Assembly (NCBI GenBank): GCA_963837635.1
Contig: CAWINY010000006.1
Location: forward strand, 62,001-126,000
Origin: CAWINY01 sp963837635
GTDB taxonomy: Bacteria; Acidobacteriota; Terriglobia; Terriglobales; Acidobacteriaceae
Direction of reading: 5' to 3'
DNA length: 64,000 nucleotides
Shown here: piece by piece, positions 1-7,578 of the stretch
Layout: every line of letters begins with the position of its first letter
How positions within the stretch are numbered: position 1 is the first letter of the stretch
Program-made: the position numbers and the translations under genes
The notes under the pieces: generated by a model
Seen by the model: only the letters and a program-made list of their open reading frames with translations
Database searches by the model: none
Told to the model about the DNA's origin: nothing

Positions 1-166
1 TGAGCCTTGCTTCCTGTTCTGTCTCGATCTACAACCCCGGCCCCGGGCGCGGCAAGTTGGACTTAATCCCATCCACGTTACAGTTGATTGATATCGAGAC
101 GTCGAAGCGCGGCACAGAGCGCAAGTTAAAGGTGTTTTTACGAGAAAAAGCTCTCGGGTATGACTA

Positions 167-1060
167 GAGCGTGTTTCATAAACAGCGCCTCAGCGTAATC
201 CAGAAACAGGCAAGGTAGAAGAAGGCGCGGTAGGTGGAGAGCAGATGCTCATGACGAACCAGCAATCGGCGGAACTGGCCAAGCCATGCATTGGTTCGCT
301 CCACGATCCAGCGACGCAGATACCGCCGCAGTTTACGGCCATCTTCGTAGCGCCGTTCCTTGTTGTTCTTGCGGTAGGGCGCAATCAGCTCGATGCCTCG
401 CTTCTTCAGTCGCTCACGCAGCGGGTCGGAGTCATAACCACGGTCAGCGATTATGCGCTCGGGCTTTTGCCGCGGCCGTCCTTTCGGGCGCGGGACGCGG
501 ACTTCGGCGAGCGTGGCTTCCGCAAGCGTAACTTCTGCCGGAGAGGCACTTTCCAGCCGAACTCCCAGCGGAAGACCTTGACCGTCGACCAGTACCATCC
601 ACTTCGTTCCCTTGCCCCGCTTGGTTTTACCGACGGCAGCGCCCCTTTTTTTGCCGGCGCGAAGCTGCCGTCCAGGAAGGTCTCGTCCCACTGGAGCAGC
701 CCTTCCTCATCCAGCGCACCGAGCAAGGCGCGCCACGCATTCAGCCAGACGCCTTCATCTTCCCATTGCTTCAACCGCCGCCAGCAGGTCGCGGGTGAGG
801 GGAACTCGTCCGGCAGAAACCGCCATGCCGCTCCGGTTTGCAGAATCCACAGAATGCCTTCAAAACAGGCCCGGTTCGGTGCCCACGGTCGCCCCCGGTT
901 GTCCCGCCGGCGCTTCGGTTCGGGAAGCAAAGGTTCAATCAGTTGCCACTGCTCGTCCGTCAACAGCTTCTGCCGCTTCTTCATGACAGAAGCTCATCAG
1001 TTCACCCGCCTCGTACGTAAGTACCTAAGCTGAGGCCGAACCTATTTATGAAACACGCTC
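167..1060 (-). mobile_element. IS5-family insertion sequence (IS427-like)
   Basis: The element is 894 bp long. It has perfect 16-bp terminal inverted repeats (GAGCGTGTTTCATAAA at 167-182 and its complement at 1045-1060) and is flanked by a TA duplication (165-166 and 1061-1062). A single transposase gene in two overlapping frames fills it. TA target duplication and a two-frame transposase are known features of the IS427 group of IS5. The perfect ends suggest recent insertion. It interrupts a ParA-like gene precisely at the codon for the first tyrosine-aspartate stretch before the Walker B motif. Confidence 0.9.
176..984 (-). CDS. IS5-family DDE transposase, expressed by frameshift
   Basis: Two overlapping minus-strand frames make one DDE transposase. 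The first (984 down to 451) has the N-terminal helix-turn-helix part and the first catalytic region WDETFLDGSF. The second (to 176) carries IADRGYDSD and the RRWIVERTNAWL block containing the catalytic glutamate. The frames switch at a run of seven A followed by four G on the coding strand (complement of 642-652). This is a classical slippery site, and a -1 shift gives an uninterrupted product of about 269 residues. The stop codon lies inside the terminal repeat. Programmed frameshifting is inferred from family behaviour; a simple inactivating mutation is the alternative, less likely because both halves are intact. Confidence 0.85.
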
Positions 1061-1477
1061 TACGTAATTATTGATTGTCCTCCAACAATTTCAATATTTA
1101 CGCAAGCGGCTATTTTGGCGAGCGACAAATACTTGGTACCGATCAAGCCAGATCCGCTCTCAGTGATCGGGCTGCCGCTCCTTGAGCGATGGCTCGATGA
1201 GTACACCGATGATGAGGGAATTAAGGTTGATGCCGTAGGGCTGGTTTTTTCGCTTGTCCGTGGACCTATCCCAGCAGTCATGAGAGATGTTATGACAGAT
1301 CTTAGGTCCAAGCGAAACAGTGAGATATTCCAGGATTATTTAAGCCAATCGACTGACGTAGCTCGATCTGTTGATTCGCGCGAGCCGATTTTTATTCATA
1401 AGCGCAACTGCAAGACTTCCCGGCAGATTCAAGGGATTACCGCAGAATTCCTTAAGCGTACAACGTAGGAGATTTAA

Positions 1478-2008
1478 TTGGTTCAAGATCAAAAGCATCG
1501 AGCCCTGCTTCAGTTCATCAAAAAGATCGTGGAAGTTCCGGCAGGGCATTCCAAGGAAGATTTGATGATCTTTAGGAGCGTTGCATCTAAGGAGTACCCG
1601 TCCCTCATTCCTGTAATGGATGCTTATCTTAGATTGGCCGAGAAGGCAGATACGAATGTTTCGCCAGTGGAGAGGCGCCAGTCTAGGTCCAAGGAAGCCA
1701 GGCGCGGGGACCCGGCAATGCATCTATTCGATATGTTGCGGGACAAGCGCCTATTCCCGTCCAATTCAGACCTATCAAATTTTGCCGCCCGCGTGCTCCC
1801 GGGTATGAGTAGAACCCGGTTCGACAAAATGTCCCGGGGAGATATCGCGGCTAGAGTAATCGAATATCTCGAAACTAAAGATCGTCACACCCGAGATGAA
1901 CTGGAAGCTTCTATGAGGGAAGCGATGCTGTCAGGTTCCGACAAGGCGACCGATAGGAAGAGTTTTTTTACTGCGTGGGAGAAGATCATCAAGGGTATAG
2001 AGCTGTAA
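1478..2008 (+). CDS. Uncharacterised protein in ParA-like/HEPN-like operon
   Basis: This gene encodes 176 residues from a TTG start, chosen because a TAGGAG ribosome-binding site lies at 1466-1471 directly upstream. I do not recognise the family. The protein is highly charged and predicted mostly helical, with no signal peptide, membrane segment or cysteine pair. It starts 9 bases after the stop of the broken ParA-like gene and ends one base before the next gene. The three are therefore almost certainly one transcript, and this product may be the middle partner of an ATPase-driven system. Function is unknown. Confidence 0.7.
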   Translation: MVQDQKHRALLQFIKKIVEVPAGHSKEDLMIFRSVASKEYPSLIPVMDAYLRLAEKADTNVSPVERRQSRSKEARRGDPAMHLFDMLRDKRLFPSNSDLSNFAARVLPGMSRTRFDKMSRGDIAARVIEYLETKDRHTRDELEASMREAMLSGSDKATDRKSFFTAWEKIIKGIEL

Positions 2009-2009
2009 C

Positions 2010-2729
2010 ATGGCTAAGCGTGTCATCGCGTCAGTGGAGTCCGACTTTTCTAGTGTCATTCTCTTCTTGAAGAAGCGCAGTATCGTCCCACAGAAGCCCG
2101 ATGACGCGCTGATTGAGAGCGCCAAAAGAATACATCGTGCTACATATAGTCTGATCCTGTGGAGATTCAGGCTCAAAAATCTACCCACATACGGGCGCGT
2201 TTTTGTTGAAGAAATCGCTTCTGACGCGCTCCAAATTCTACCTCAAGTTTTAATGGGGTACGGCAAGACAGCGAAGTTGCTAACTCGGGGAATAATAGAG
2301 AATATTCTCCGGCACCTGTATTTCTCCGATCATCCCATCGAATTCGAAAGGATGAATAGGGACGCCAAGTGGTATCTGGCGATGGATACCCTGATGGAGT
2401 ATCCCAAAATTCATCCCATCTTCCTCGAAAGCGAGGCAAAATTTGACACGCTCCATCGACTGAGTTCGCTGTACAGTGAACTTTCTGGAGGTATTCACGG
2501 ACGCACGGTGCAGGATCTCGAAATGCGGGTCGCGCTTGAAAAAATTGCATACGATCAAAACGCCGTTAGGAAGCAAGCAGATCTCACGGAAAAGTGCGCT
2601 GAGGCCGTCAACTTTCTGCTCGCGATGTTCCATCAGAAAGCAGTGGGCGGATTCCAAGCGGAGGATCGTCGCATTATTCTCCGCACGATGCCTCCCCGGG
2701 CTCGCCAAGCCTGCCGAGATTTGCAGTAA
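2010..2729 (+). CDS. HEPN-like all-helical protein, possible effector
   Basis: This gene encodes 239 residues from an ATG that follows the previous stop with a one-base gap, indicating coupled translation. No family was firmly recognised. The middle and C-terminal part has the look of the HEPN/DUF5677-type helical fold. A helix with LTRGIIENILRHLYF is followed by YSELSGGIHGR, similar to the Y-x-x-LS-x-x-x-HG element of those proteins. HEPN proteins often act as RNases or as toxins in defence and abortive-infection modules, but a canonical R-x4-6-H motif is not clear here. It could equally be a structural partner of the ParA-like ATPase. The start of the downstream convergent tilS lies well beyond its stop. 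Confidence 0.65.
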   Translation: MAKRVIASVESDFSSVILFLKKRSIVPQKPDDALIESAKRIHRATYSLILWRFRLKNLPTYGRVFVEEIASDALQILPQVLMGYGKTAKLLTRGIIENILRHLYFSDHPIEFERMNRDAKWYLAMDTLMEYPKIHPIFLESEAKFDTLHRLSSLYSELSGGIHGRTVQDLEMRVALEKIAYDQNAVRKQADLTEKCAEAVNFLLAMFHQKAVGGFQAEDRRIILRTMPPRARQACRDLQ

Positions 2730-2775
2730 ACCATTAACTTCAACCAACTCAATCCATTGTGCGTAGCGGTCCGGA

Positions 2776-4290
2776 TCAATCCTTCTGCGGCTCCTCGGCG
2801 AGTTCAATCCTCACCCCTCTGCCGCGGGCGCGCCAGTGCTCGGGAATCCGAAATCCGTGCAGCCAGACGATTTCGCTCTGGGCCAAGGCCACCGGCCAGC
2901 GCGCGCGTTGCGAGCCGGTAATGTGGCGGCCCTGCAGCAGCTCTTTTACCTTTTTAGGGCCGCTGGTGTGCGCCGGCCAGAAGCGGTCGCCGGGGCGCCA
3001 GTTGCGAATGACGATCTCATGGCCCAGCGCCTCGGGGTCGAGGGCGTTTGCCTCTTCCTCTTCCTCCTGAGCAGGCGGTTCGGCGATGCTGGCGCGGATG
3101 GTGGCCGCAAGCTCCGGGATGAAAACCTCCCCGGGAATGGACAGGCGGTATTCGTAGCCGCCTTTGTCATTGTCATTCCGAACGAAGTGAGGAATCCCTT
3201 TAGCTGCTGGTGATGAAAGCGATTCCTCGCTCCGCTCGGAATGACAAGGATCGCCGGCACGCGCCTGGGCCGCATCGCATGGCATCCGGAAAAAGCGGAG
3301 GACACGGCGCGACTGGGGCGCCTCCACTGCAGGCAGATTCACAGGTTGAAAGACGCGTTCGACCAGCCAGCCTTCCGGCAGTTCCAGCCGTGCTGGACCC
3401 TCGGAGTTGACCATCTCCAAGACCTGCTCGGTTTGGCGGAAGTCGAGCGCGAGACCAAGGCTGGCGGCCGTGGTTCGAACCATCCGGCGACGCATCGCCA
3501 GCGGCAGGCGCAGAAGAAGATCAAGGCCGATTTCGCCGGGCTTTTTTGACGGAGGCGCAGAGTCCCAATAATCCTGTTCGGCGCGGGCGATTTCGGCCAC
3601 CCCGGCCAGCGTTTCGGCGATGGCGGGATTGAACTCACGCTCGATCATCGGCAGCAAGAGTTGACGCACGCGATTGCGGGCGTGGTGCAGGTCGAGGTTG
3701 GAGGCGTCTTCGTGCCAGGGCTGCCCGAGCGCATTCAAATAATCGCGCAGCTCGGAGCGGCGGAAGGGCAGCAGCGGACGGACCACCTCGCCCTTCGACT
3801 TCGCTGAGGCAAAGCGCGGATAAATGCCCGCCAGGCCCTGCGTCCACGCCCCCCGCAGGAACTTGAGCAGGACGGTCTCGGCCTGATCATCCAGCGTGTG
3901 GGCGGTGGCGATTCTGGCGACCACGGCATCTTCCAGGAGCTGCTGGAAGAACTCGTATCGCAGCTCGCGCGCGGCAGCTTCCAGGCTCAGGCGCGCCCGT
4001 TCCGAGTGCGCGGGAACGTTGCCGTGTCCGGCGTGGAAATCCAAACCGTAATGGCCGGCCAGCGCGCGGACAAACTGCTCGTCCGCATCCGATGCCTCAC
4101 CACGAATCTTGTGGTTGAAGTGCGCAACCGAGAGCACAAGCCCCAGTTCGCCGCACACTTCGAGCAGCAGCCGCAGCAGAGCGACGCTGTCGGCGCCTCC
4201 CGAAACCGCCACGGCCACACGATCCCCCGGACGCAGCAGCACCGTGCGGCGCAGGTGAGTCAGAAATCGGGATGACAGCGGCGTGGGCAT
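2776..4290 (-). CDS. tilS: tRNA(Ile)-lysidine synthetase TilS
   Basis: TilS modifies C34 of the CAU-anticodon isoleucine tRNA to lysidine using ATP, so the tRNA reads AUA. The 504-residue product has the PP-loop SGGADS at residues 30-35, the N-type ATP pyrophosphatase domain, and C-terminal TilS domains ending near residue 500 with NWRPGDRF and the HGFRIPEHWRARG stretch. It is longer than most family members because residues about 349-373 (HSERSEESL to FVRND) are translated from a dispersed hairpin repeat inserted in frame between the middle and C-terminal domains. The convergent HEPN-like gene ends 46 bases away. The housekeeping role argues that the gene still works despite the insertion. 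Confidence 0.92.
   Translation of the reverse strand: MPTPLSSRFLTHLRRTVLLRPGDRVAVAVSGGADSVALLRLLLEVCGELGLVLSVAHFNHKIRGEASDADEQFVRALAGHYGLDFHAGHGNVPAHSERARLSLEAAARELRYEFFQQLLEDAVVARIATAHTLDDQAETVLLKFLRGAWTQGLAGIYPRFASAKSKGEVVRPLLPFRRSELRDYLNALGQPWHEDASNLDLHHARNRVRQLLLPMIEREFNPAIAETLAGVAEIARAEQDYWDSAPPSKKPGEIGLDLLLRLPLAMRRRMVRTTAASLGLALDFRQTEQVLEMVNSEGPARLELPEGWLVERVFQPVNLPAVEAPQSRRVLRFFRMPCDAAQARAGDPCHSERSEESLSSPAAKGIPHFVRNDNDKGGYEYRLSIPGEVFIPELAATIRASIAEPPAQEEEEEANALDPEALGHEIVIRNWRPGDRFWPAHTSGPKKVKELLQGRHITGSQRARWPVALAQSEIVWLHGFRIPEHWRARGRGVRIELAEEPQKD
3171..3246. repeat. Hairpin repeat (TGTCATTCCGA type) inside tilS
   Basis: Two 26-base arms (3171-3196 and 3221-3246) match as an inverted repeat at 23 of 26 positions, bounded by TGTCATTCCGA and its complement. 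The same terminal sequence bounds elements near 51491-51583 and 59754-59934. In tilS it is read in frame on the minus strand without a stop codon. Confidence 0.85.
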
Positions 4291-4309
4291 GCAAGAAACC
4301 TACCCAAAC

Positions 4310-4352
4310 CTACCACGGATTCGACGGATAACAACGGATTCACGCGGATGCG
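4310..4352. repeat. Degenerate period-10 repeat (CGGAT units)
   Basis: The stretch contains four approximate 10-base units built around ACGGATT (ACCACGGATT, CGACGGATAA, CAACGGATTC, ACGCGGATGC). Similar units recur near 44531-44572, 46518-46550, 48940-48963, 57205-57235, 59690-59735, 59957-59993 and 62318-62430. It lies between tilS and the ChaN-like gene. Confidence 0.7.
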
Positions 4353-4398
4353 TCCTATCGATGGTGAGTCCGCCAACCTGCTGGAATCAGAAAACCTG

Positions 4399-4488
4399 CC
4401 ACAGAGGCACAGAGACACAGAGGGGAATTAGATCGGCAATCCGATTGTCTCCCGATTCTCTCTACTCTGTGTCTCTGTGCCTCTGTGG
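4399..4488. repeat. Perfect inverted repeat with period-8 arms
   Basis: The arms 4399-4422 and 4465-4488 are perfect 24-base inverted copies. Each arm is itself three tandem 8-base units of the CACAGAGG type. Related elements lie at 46560-46648 and, more degenerate, at 52296-52395. All are intergenic. It could act as a transcript-end hairpin for the ChaN-like gene, but there is no clear T run. Confidence 0.9.
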
Positions 4489-4524
4489 CTGTAGTATTCC
4501 TTGTAATCCGCGGTAAGCAGTTAG

Positions 4525-5376
4525 CTAGCGCCGCCACCGCTGGAGGCACTGGCGGTAGGCCTGGTATTTCTCCAGCGGCGTGGAGTTGAACACGCAAACC
4601 ACGTCGTCCTCCACGCGCACGGCGTCCACCCGATCGCGCGCTTCGCGTGCCGCCTGCCAGTAAAGGGAATCGACGTTCTGGAGAACGGTGAGAATGTGAT
4701 CCGCCGGACAGCATTCGCGCAGCAGCGCGGGAAGATGGTTCGGCGCCATATGCGATTCGCCGAACAGCACCACGATGCGAGCTTCGGGATAGACTCCCAG
4801 CAGTTGGCCGACTTTCTCCACCGCATGGCGGTCCCGGGCGGCGATTTTGCGCAGGTCGTCTCGCGGCATGCAGTCGAGCGCGAAGATGCCAGCGCCGCTG
4901 GCGCGCGCGGTTTGCAGCAACGAGTAGAACGGCGCCCAACCGTATCCCCAATCGACATCGAAGCGGACGCGCTGGCGCAGGCCCAATTCCGCGATCCCGC
5001 CCCGCATCCAGTCATCGAGGATGGGCTGGTCGCAGGCAAAGAGAAACTCCAGCCCAAGTATGAGGCTTGGGATTCCCGGCACACTGCGCGCGCCGCGGGC
5101 GGCTGCCAGTTTCCGGATTAGCTTCGCGGCAAAATGTTGGGACGCGGGCAGCGCATGGTAGTCGCCGACTAGCAGGATGTCCGCCGAAAGCAGCGCCGCA
5201 TCCAGTTGCGCTAGGCTGAGCACCTCGCGATAGCTTCGGAAAGCCTGGTTGAAGTCCCGCAGGTATTTACGGCGAGTATGCGGATCACTGGCGCGAATCT
5301 CACGTTCCATTTGGGCCAGCGCTTGCAATTGGGCCGCGCTGCGCAGCCACCTCTGATGAGTGCGCGAGGTTGCCAT
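4525..5376 (-). CDS. ChaN/Tiki-superfamily haem-binding-like protein
   Basis: The 283-residue product resembles the ChaN (DUF399) group of the EreA/ChaN/Tiki superfamily, whose members bind haem or act as metalloproteases. Visible signatures are ILLVGDYHA (residues about 68-76), where the family has a conserved G-[DE]-x-H, then LGLEF, and RIVVLFGESHMAPNHL near residue 200, another conserved [GE]-x-H block. No signal peptide is obvious, unlike ChaN lipoproteins, so the protein may be cytoplasmic. The start at 5376 is the first good ATG, facing ubiX divergently. The exact substrate is unknown. Confidence 0.7.
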   Translation of the reverse strand: MATSRTHQRWLRSAAQLQALAQMEREIRASDPHTRRKYLRDFNQAFRSYREVLSLAQLDAALLSADILLVGDYHALPASQHFAAKLIRKLAAARGARSVPGIPSLILGLEFLFACDQPILDDWMRGGIAELGLRQRVRFDVDWGYGWAPFYSLLQTARASGAGIFALDCMPRDDLRKIAARDRHAVEKVGQLLGVYPEARIVVLFGESHMAPNHLPALLRECCPADHILTVLQNVDSLYWQAAREARDRVDAVRVEDDVVCVFNSTPLEKYQAYRQCLQRWRR

Positions 5377-5583
5377 TGACCGTTGCTCGTCCCGTTACCC
5401 CACCTGACAATTCCGGCACACGCGCCAGAGCAAAATCAACGCGGAGAGCCGTGCACAGGCATGGGGCTCGACTTTAATCTGTGGCTTTGGCCATCCGAAC
5501 TCCGCGCCGGGACCGTGGTTGCGCGTTTTGGGGTGGTCCGCTGCTGTCTGTTCGTCTTTCGGGGAACGTTCTATCCTGATTGG

Positions 5584-6237
5584 ATGCACAAGCGAGTGGT
5601 TTCAGAACAGCTGGGGTCTTCCGCGCGAGCCGAGGCTGAGCGTGGTGAGCGCAACCTGATCCTGGCCACCAGCGGCGCGAGCGGTTCCGTGTTCCTGCGC
5701 GAACTGCTGCTCTCGGCGGAAACCGATCAGCGCGTGACCGCGATCAACTTCATCGCCTCCGACAATGCCTTGCGCGTGATGGCGGAGGAGCTTGGGATCA
5801 GCGGCCGCGCTAACCTAATAGCGCAGGTGCTCGGGCGCGAGTCAGAGAAGATCCGGCTGCAGAACAACAGCGATATAGGCGCCAACGTGGCCAGCGGCTC
5901 CTATCCCGCGGATGCCATGATCGTGATCCCCTGCAGCATGGGCACACTGGCCCGGATCGCCACGGGAACGGCGGAGCGGCTCATCGAGCGCGCGGCGGAT
6001 GTCTGCCTGAAAGAGAAGCGCCCGCTGGTGCTGTGCGTGCGCGAGACTCCGCTGAACAAGATCCACATCCGGAATATGTGGCGGGCCGCCGACGCCGGGG
6101 CCACAATCTACCCGCTGATCCCCACTTTTTACAATCGTCCCGCCAGCCTGGAAGAGATGGCCCGCAACTTCGCCCACCGGGTGCTGGCGCACATCGGCCT
6201 GCCCCAGGCCGGGGCGTACCAGTGGAAGAAGCAGTGA
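5584..6237 (+). CDS. ubiX: Flavin prenyltransferase UbiX
   Basis: UbiX joins dimethylallyl phosphate to FMN to make prenyl-FMN, the cofactor of UbiD-type decarboxylases used in ubiquinone or menaquinone-related and aromatic-acid pathways. The 217-residue product has the family features: LATSGASGSVFLRELL near residue 30, a central VASGSYPADAMIVIPCSMGTLARIATG block with the conserved PCSM, and a C-terminal RETPLNKIHIRNM stretch. The frame is open farther upstream to 5383, but the ATG at 5584 gives a length close to the family norm of about 200 residues. No ubiD is seen next to it. Confidence 0.92.
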   Translation: MHKRVVSEQLGSSARAEAERGERNLILATSGASGSVFLRELLLSAETDQRVTAINFIASDNALRVMAEELGISGRANLIAQVLGRESEKIRLQNNSDIGANVASGSYPADAMIVIPCSMGTLARIATGTAERLIERAADVCLKEKRPLVLCVRETPLNKIHIRNMWRAADAGATIYPLIPTFYNRPASLEEMARNFAHRVLAHIGLPQAGAYQWKKQ

Positions 6238-6384
6238 CTAAAGGGGCAACAGCAAGCTCAGGCGGTCGACTGCCGCTTTCATGTCGTCCGGTAATTGCCT
6301 TCCAAGGCCCGCCGGCAGGCGGTTCGGCGTCAAGAGTCTTGGGAACTCAGTCGAATCATCGGGAATCAACGGTGGGAAAGAAGA

Positions 6385-6414
6385 TTGACACCCTCTTAAC
6401 TCTCTTGGTACTCT
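6385..6414 (+). promoter_or_regulatory. Possible sigma-70 promoter of the M23 peptidase gene
   Basis: TTGACA at 6385-6390 is followed after 18 bases by TACTCT at 6409-6414. This lies in the 359-base gap between ubiX and the peptidase gene (6238-6596), which otherwise shows no gene. A transcript starting here would have a leader of about 175 bases. Evidence is the two hexamers only. Confidence 0.35.
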
Positions 6415-6596
6415 GCTTTACAGATACTTCCACGCAACTCTGCATTCGAGCCGGACGTCCCCGTCGTCCCTGAGAGTTGTTGTTGGATGCGGCCTGTAGG
6501 TGTCGTGCGGAGGTGGTGCTTCCCACCATCGATCCCCTTGGGACTGAGCACATAAGCGGGCCCGATATTTACTTCCAGAGATAAGGAGCGGACTGT

Positions 6597-7508
6597 TTGC
6601 GAAAACGTTTCTATCTCCTTTTTGTTGCCCGCGGCGACGACGGTGAACTCCGCAAAATCCACATTCCGCTCCACTACCTGTACGTATTCCTGGTGGGCGC
6701 CGTGGTCGGCATGCTCACCATCACCGGGATAGCGGGCTCTTATACCCGGATGCTGCTGAAGATCTCCCACTTCAATCAGCTCCGCGCGGAGAAGCGGCAG
6801 CTCCAGGTTCGTTACGTCAAGCTGGAGCAGGTGGCGCAGGAAAAGGAGCTGCAGGTAGCTTCGCTCAGCTCCCTGGCCAGCGAGGTTTCCGCTCTTTACG
6901 GGCTTAAGTCTGACCCGATGCTGAACACCGCCATCGAGACCGACTACTTCGCCCAGCAACAACTCACGACCTCGGTTGGCCAGCTCGAACAACTGAGAAA
7001 CACCGCCCTGGACGGCAGCGCCACGGCCGGAATCAGCTCGGGCGGACATAGCCTCACCACAGCCGACTGGCTGCAAATGGCGGCGGTTCCCACCGTCTGG
7101 CCGGTGAGTGGGCCCATCACCGGACCCTTCGGCCAGCGCATCGACCCGTTCAACGGTGAAGGCGCGTTCCACCGGGGAGTGGACATCTCCTGCGGATATG
7201 GGAGCCCGATTTCCGCTCCCGCCGATGGCATGGTGACCTACTCCGAGCAGATGAGCGGCTACGGCCGCATGGTCGTCTTGGATCATGGCCACGGGATTGT
7301 GACCCGCTATGGCCACCTGTCGGCACTGGCGGTGGTGGACGGGCAAAGGGTGCAGCGAGGGGCCGTCATCGGTTACGTTGGCATGAGTGGGCGCAGCACC
7401 GGGCCGCACCTTCACTATGAAGTCTGGGTGCACGGCACCCCGGTCAATCCTTCCAAGTATTTGCGCACGCAGCCGCTTCATCTTGCGCAGGCGTCGGCGG
7501 CTGATTAA
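6597..7508 (+). CDS. M23-family peptidoglycan metallopeptidase, membrane anchored
   Basis: The 303-residue product starts at TTG, chosen for the AAGGAG ribosome-binding site at 6583-6588. Residues about 23-46 form an N-terminal membrane segment, followed by a coiled coil (about residues 55-100) and a C-terminal LytM/M23 domain with the zinc ligands HRGVD (H-x3-D) and GPHLHYEVW (HxH). Such proteins cut peptide cross-links in peptidoglycan or activate amidases during division. It is convergent with gatA and separated from it by a perfect palindrome that may serve as a shared terminator. Confidence 0.9.
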   Translation: MRKRFYLLFVARGDDGELRKIHIPLHYLYVFLVGAVVGMLTITGIAGSYTRMLLKISHFNQLRAEKRQLQVRYVKLEQVAQEKELQVASLSSLASEVSALYGLKSDPMLNTAIETDYFAQQQLTTSVGQLEQLRNTALDGSATAGISSGGHSLTTADWLQMAAVPTVWPVSGPITGPFGQRIDPFNGEGAFHRGVDISCGYGSPISAPADGMVTYSEQMSGYGRMVVLDHGHGIVTRYGHLSALAVVDGQRVQRGAVIGYVGMSGRSTGPHLHYEVWVHGTPVNPSKYLRTQPLHLAQASAAD

Positions 7509-7550
7509 CTGATCGCGTCGAAATCAGGTAGAGAACCCCATTGAAAAAGC

Positions 7551-7578
7551 GTAGCGCTGGCCTGGAGGCCAGCGCTAC
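7551..7578. terminator. Perfect palindrome between convergent genes (GTAGCGCTGG family)
   Basis: A 13-base stem reading GTAGCGCTGGCCT with a two-base centre forms a perfect hairpin just after the peptidase gene and touching the gatA stop codon. The same GTAGCGC(C/T)GG ends bound hairpins at 13407-13491, 42960-43062 and 49391-49417, all at gene ends. It may be a bidirectional transcript end, or a mobile repeat that favours such sites. Confidence 0.6.

Larger units (their letters stand above)
1..1468 (+). pseudogene. ParA/MinD-like ATPase gene split by an IS5-family element
   Basis: An open frame runs from the window edge to the element at base 167. Removing the element (167-1060) and one TA duplicate joins it seamlessly to the frame that ends at 1468. 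The joined protein reads through YDYVIIDCPPT, the Walker B-like stretch of ParA/MinD ATPases, followed by a typical ParA C-terminal half with VPIKPDPLSVIG. The Walker A half lies outside the window. The gene is followed 9 bases later by two closely packed genes, so it headed an operon. In its present state the 5' part would end at a stop created by the insertion (165-167). The 3' part could start only from a weak TTG at 1115, lacking the nucleotide-binding half. ParA-like identity rests on motif and pattern, not on a search. Confidence 0.75.

Noticed and set aside
245..1033. A 262-residue plus-strand frame inside the insertion sequence
   Set aside because: It is antisense to the transposase, which has intact DDE motifs and terminal repeats.
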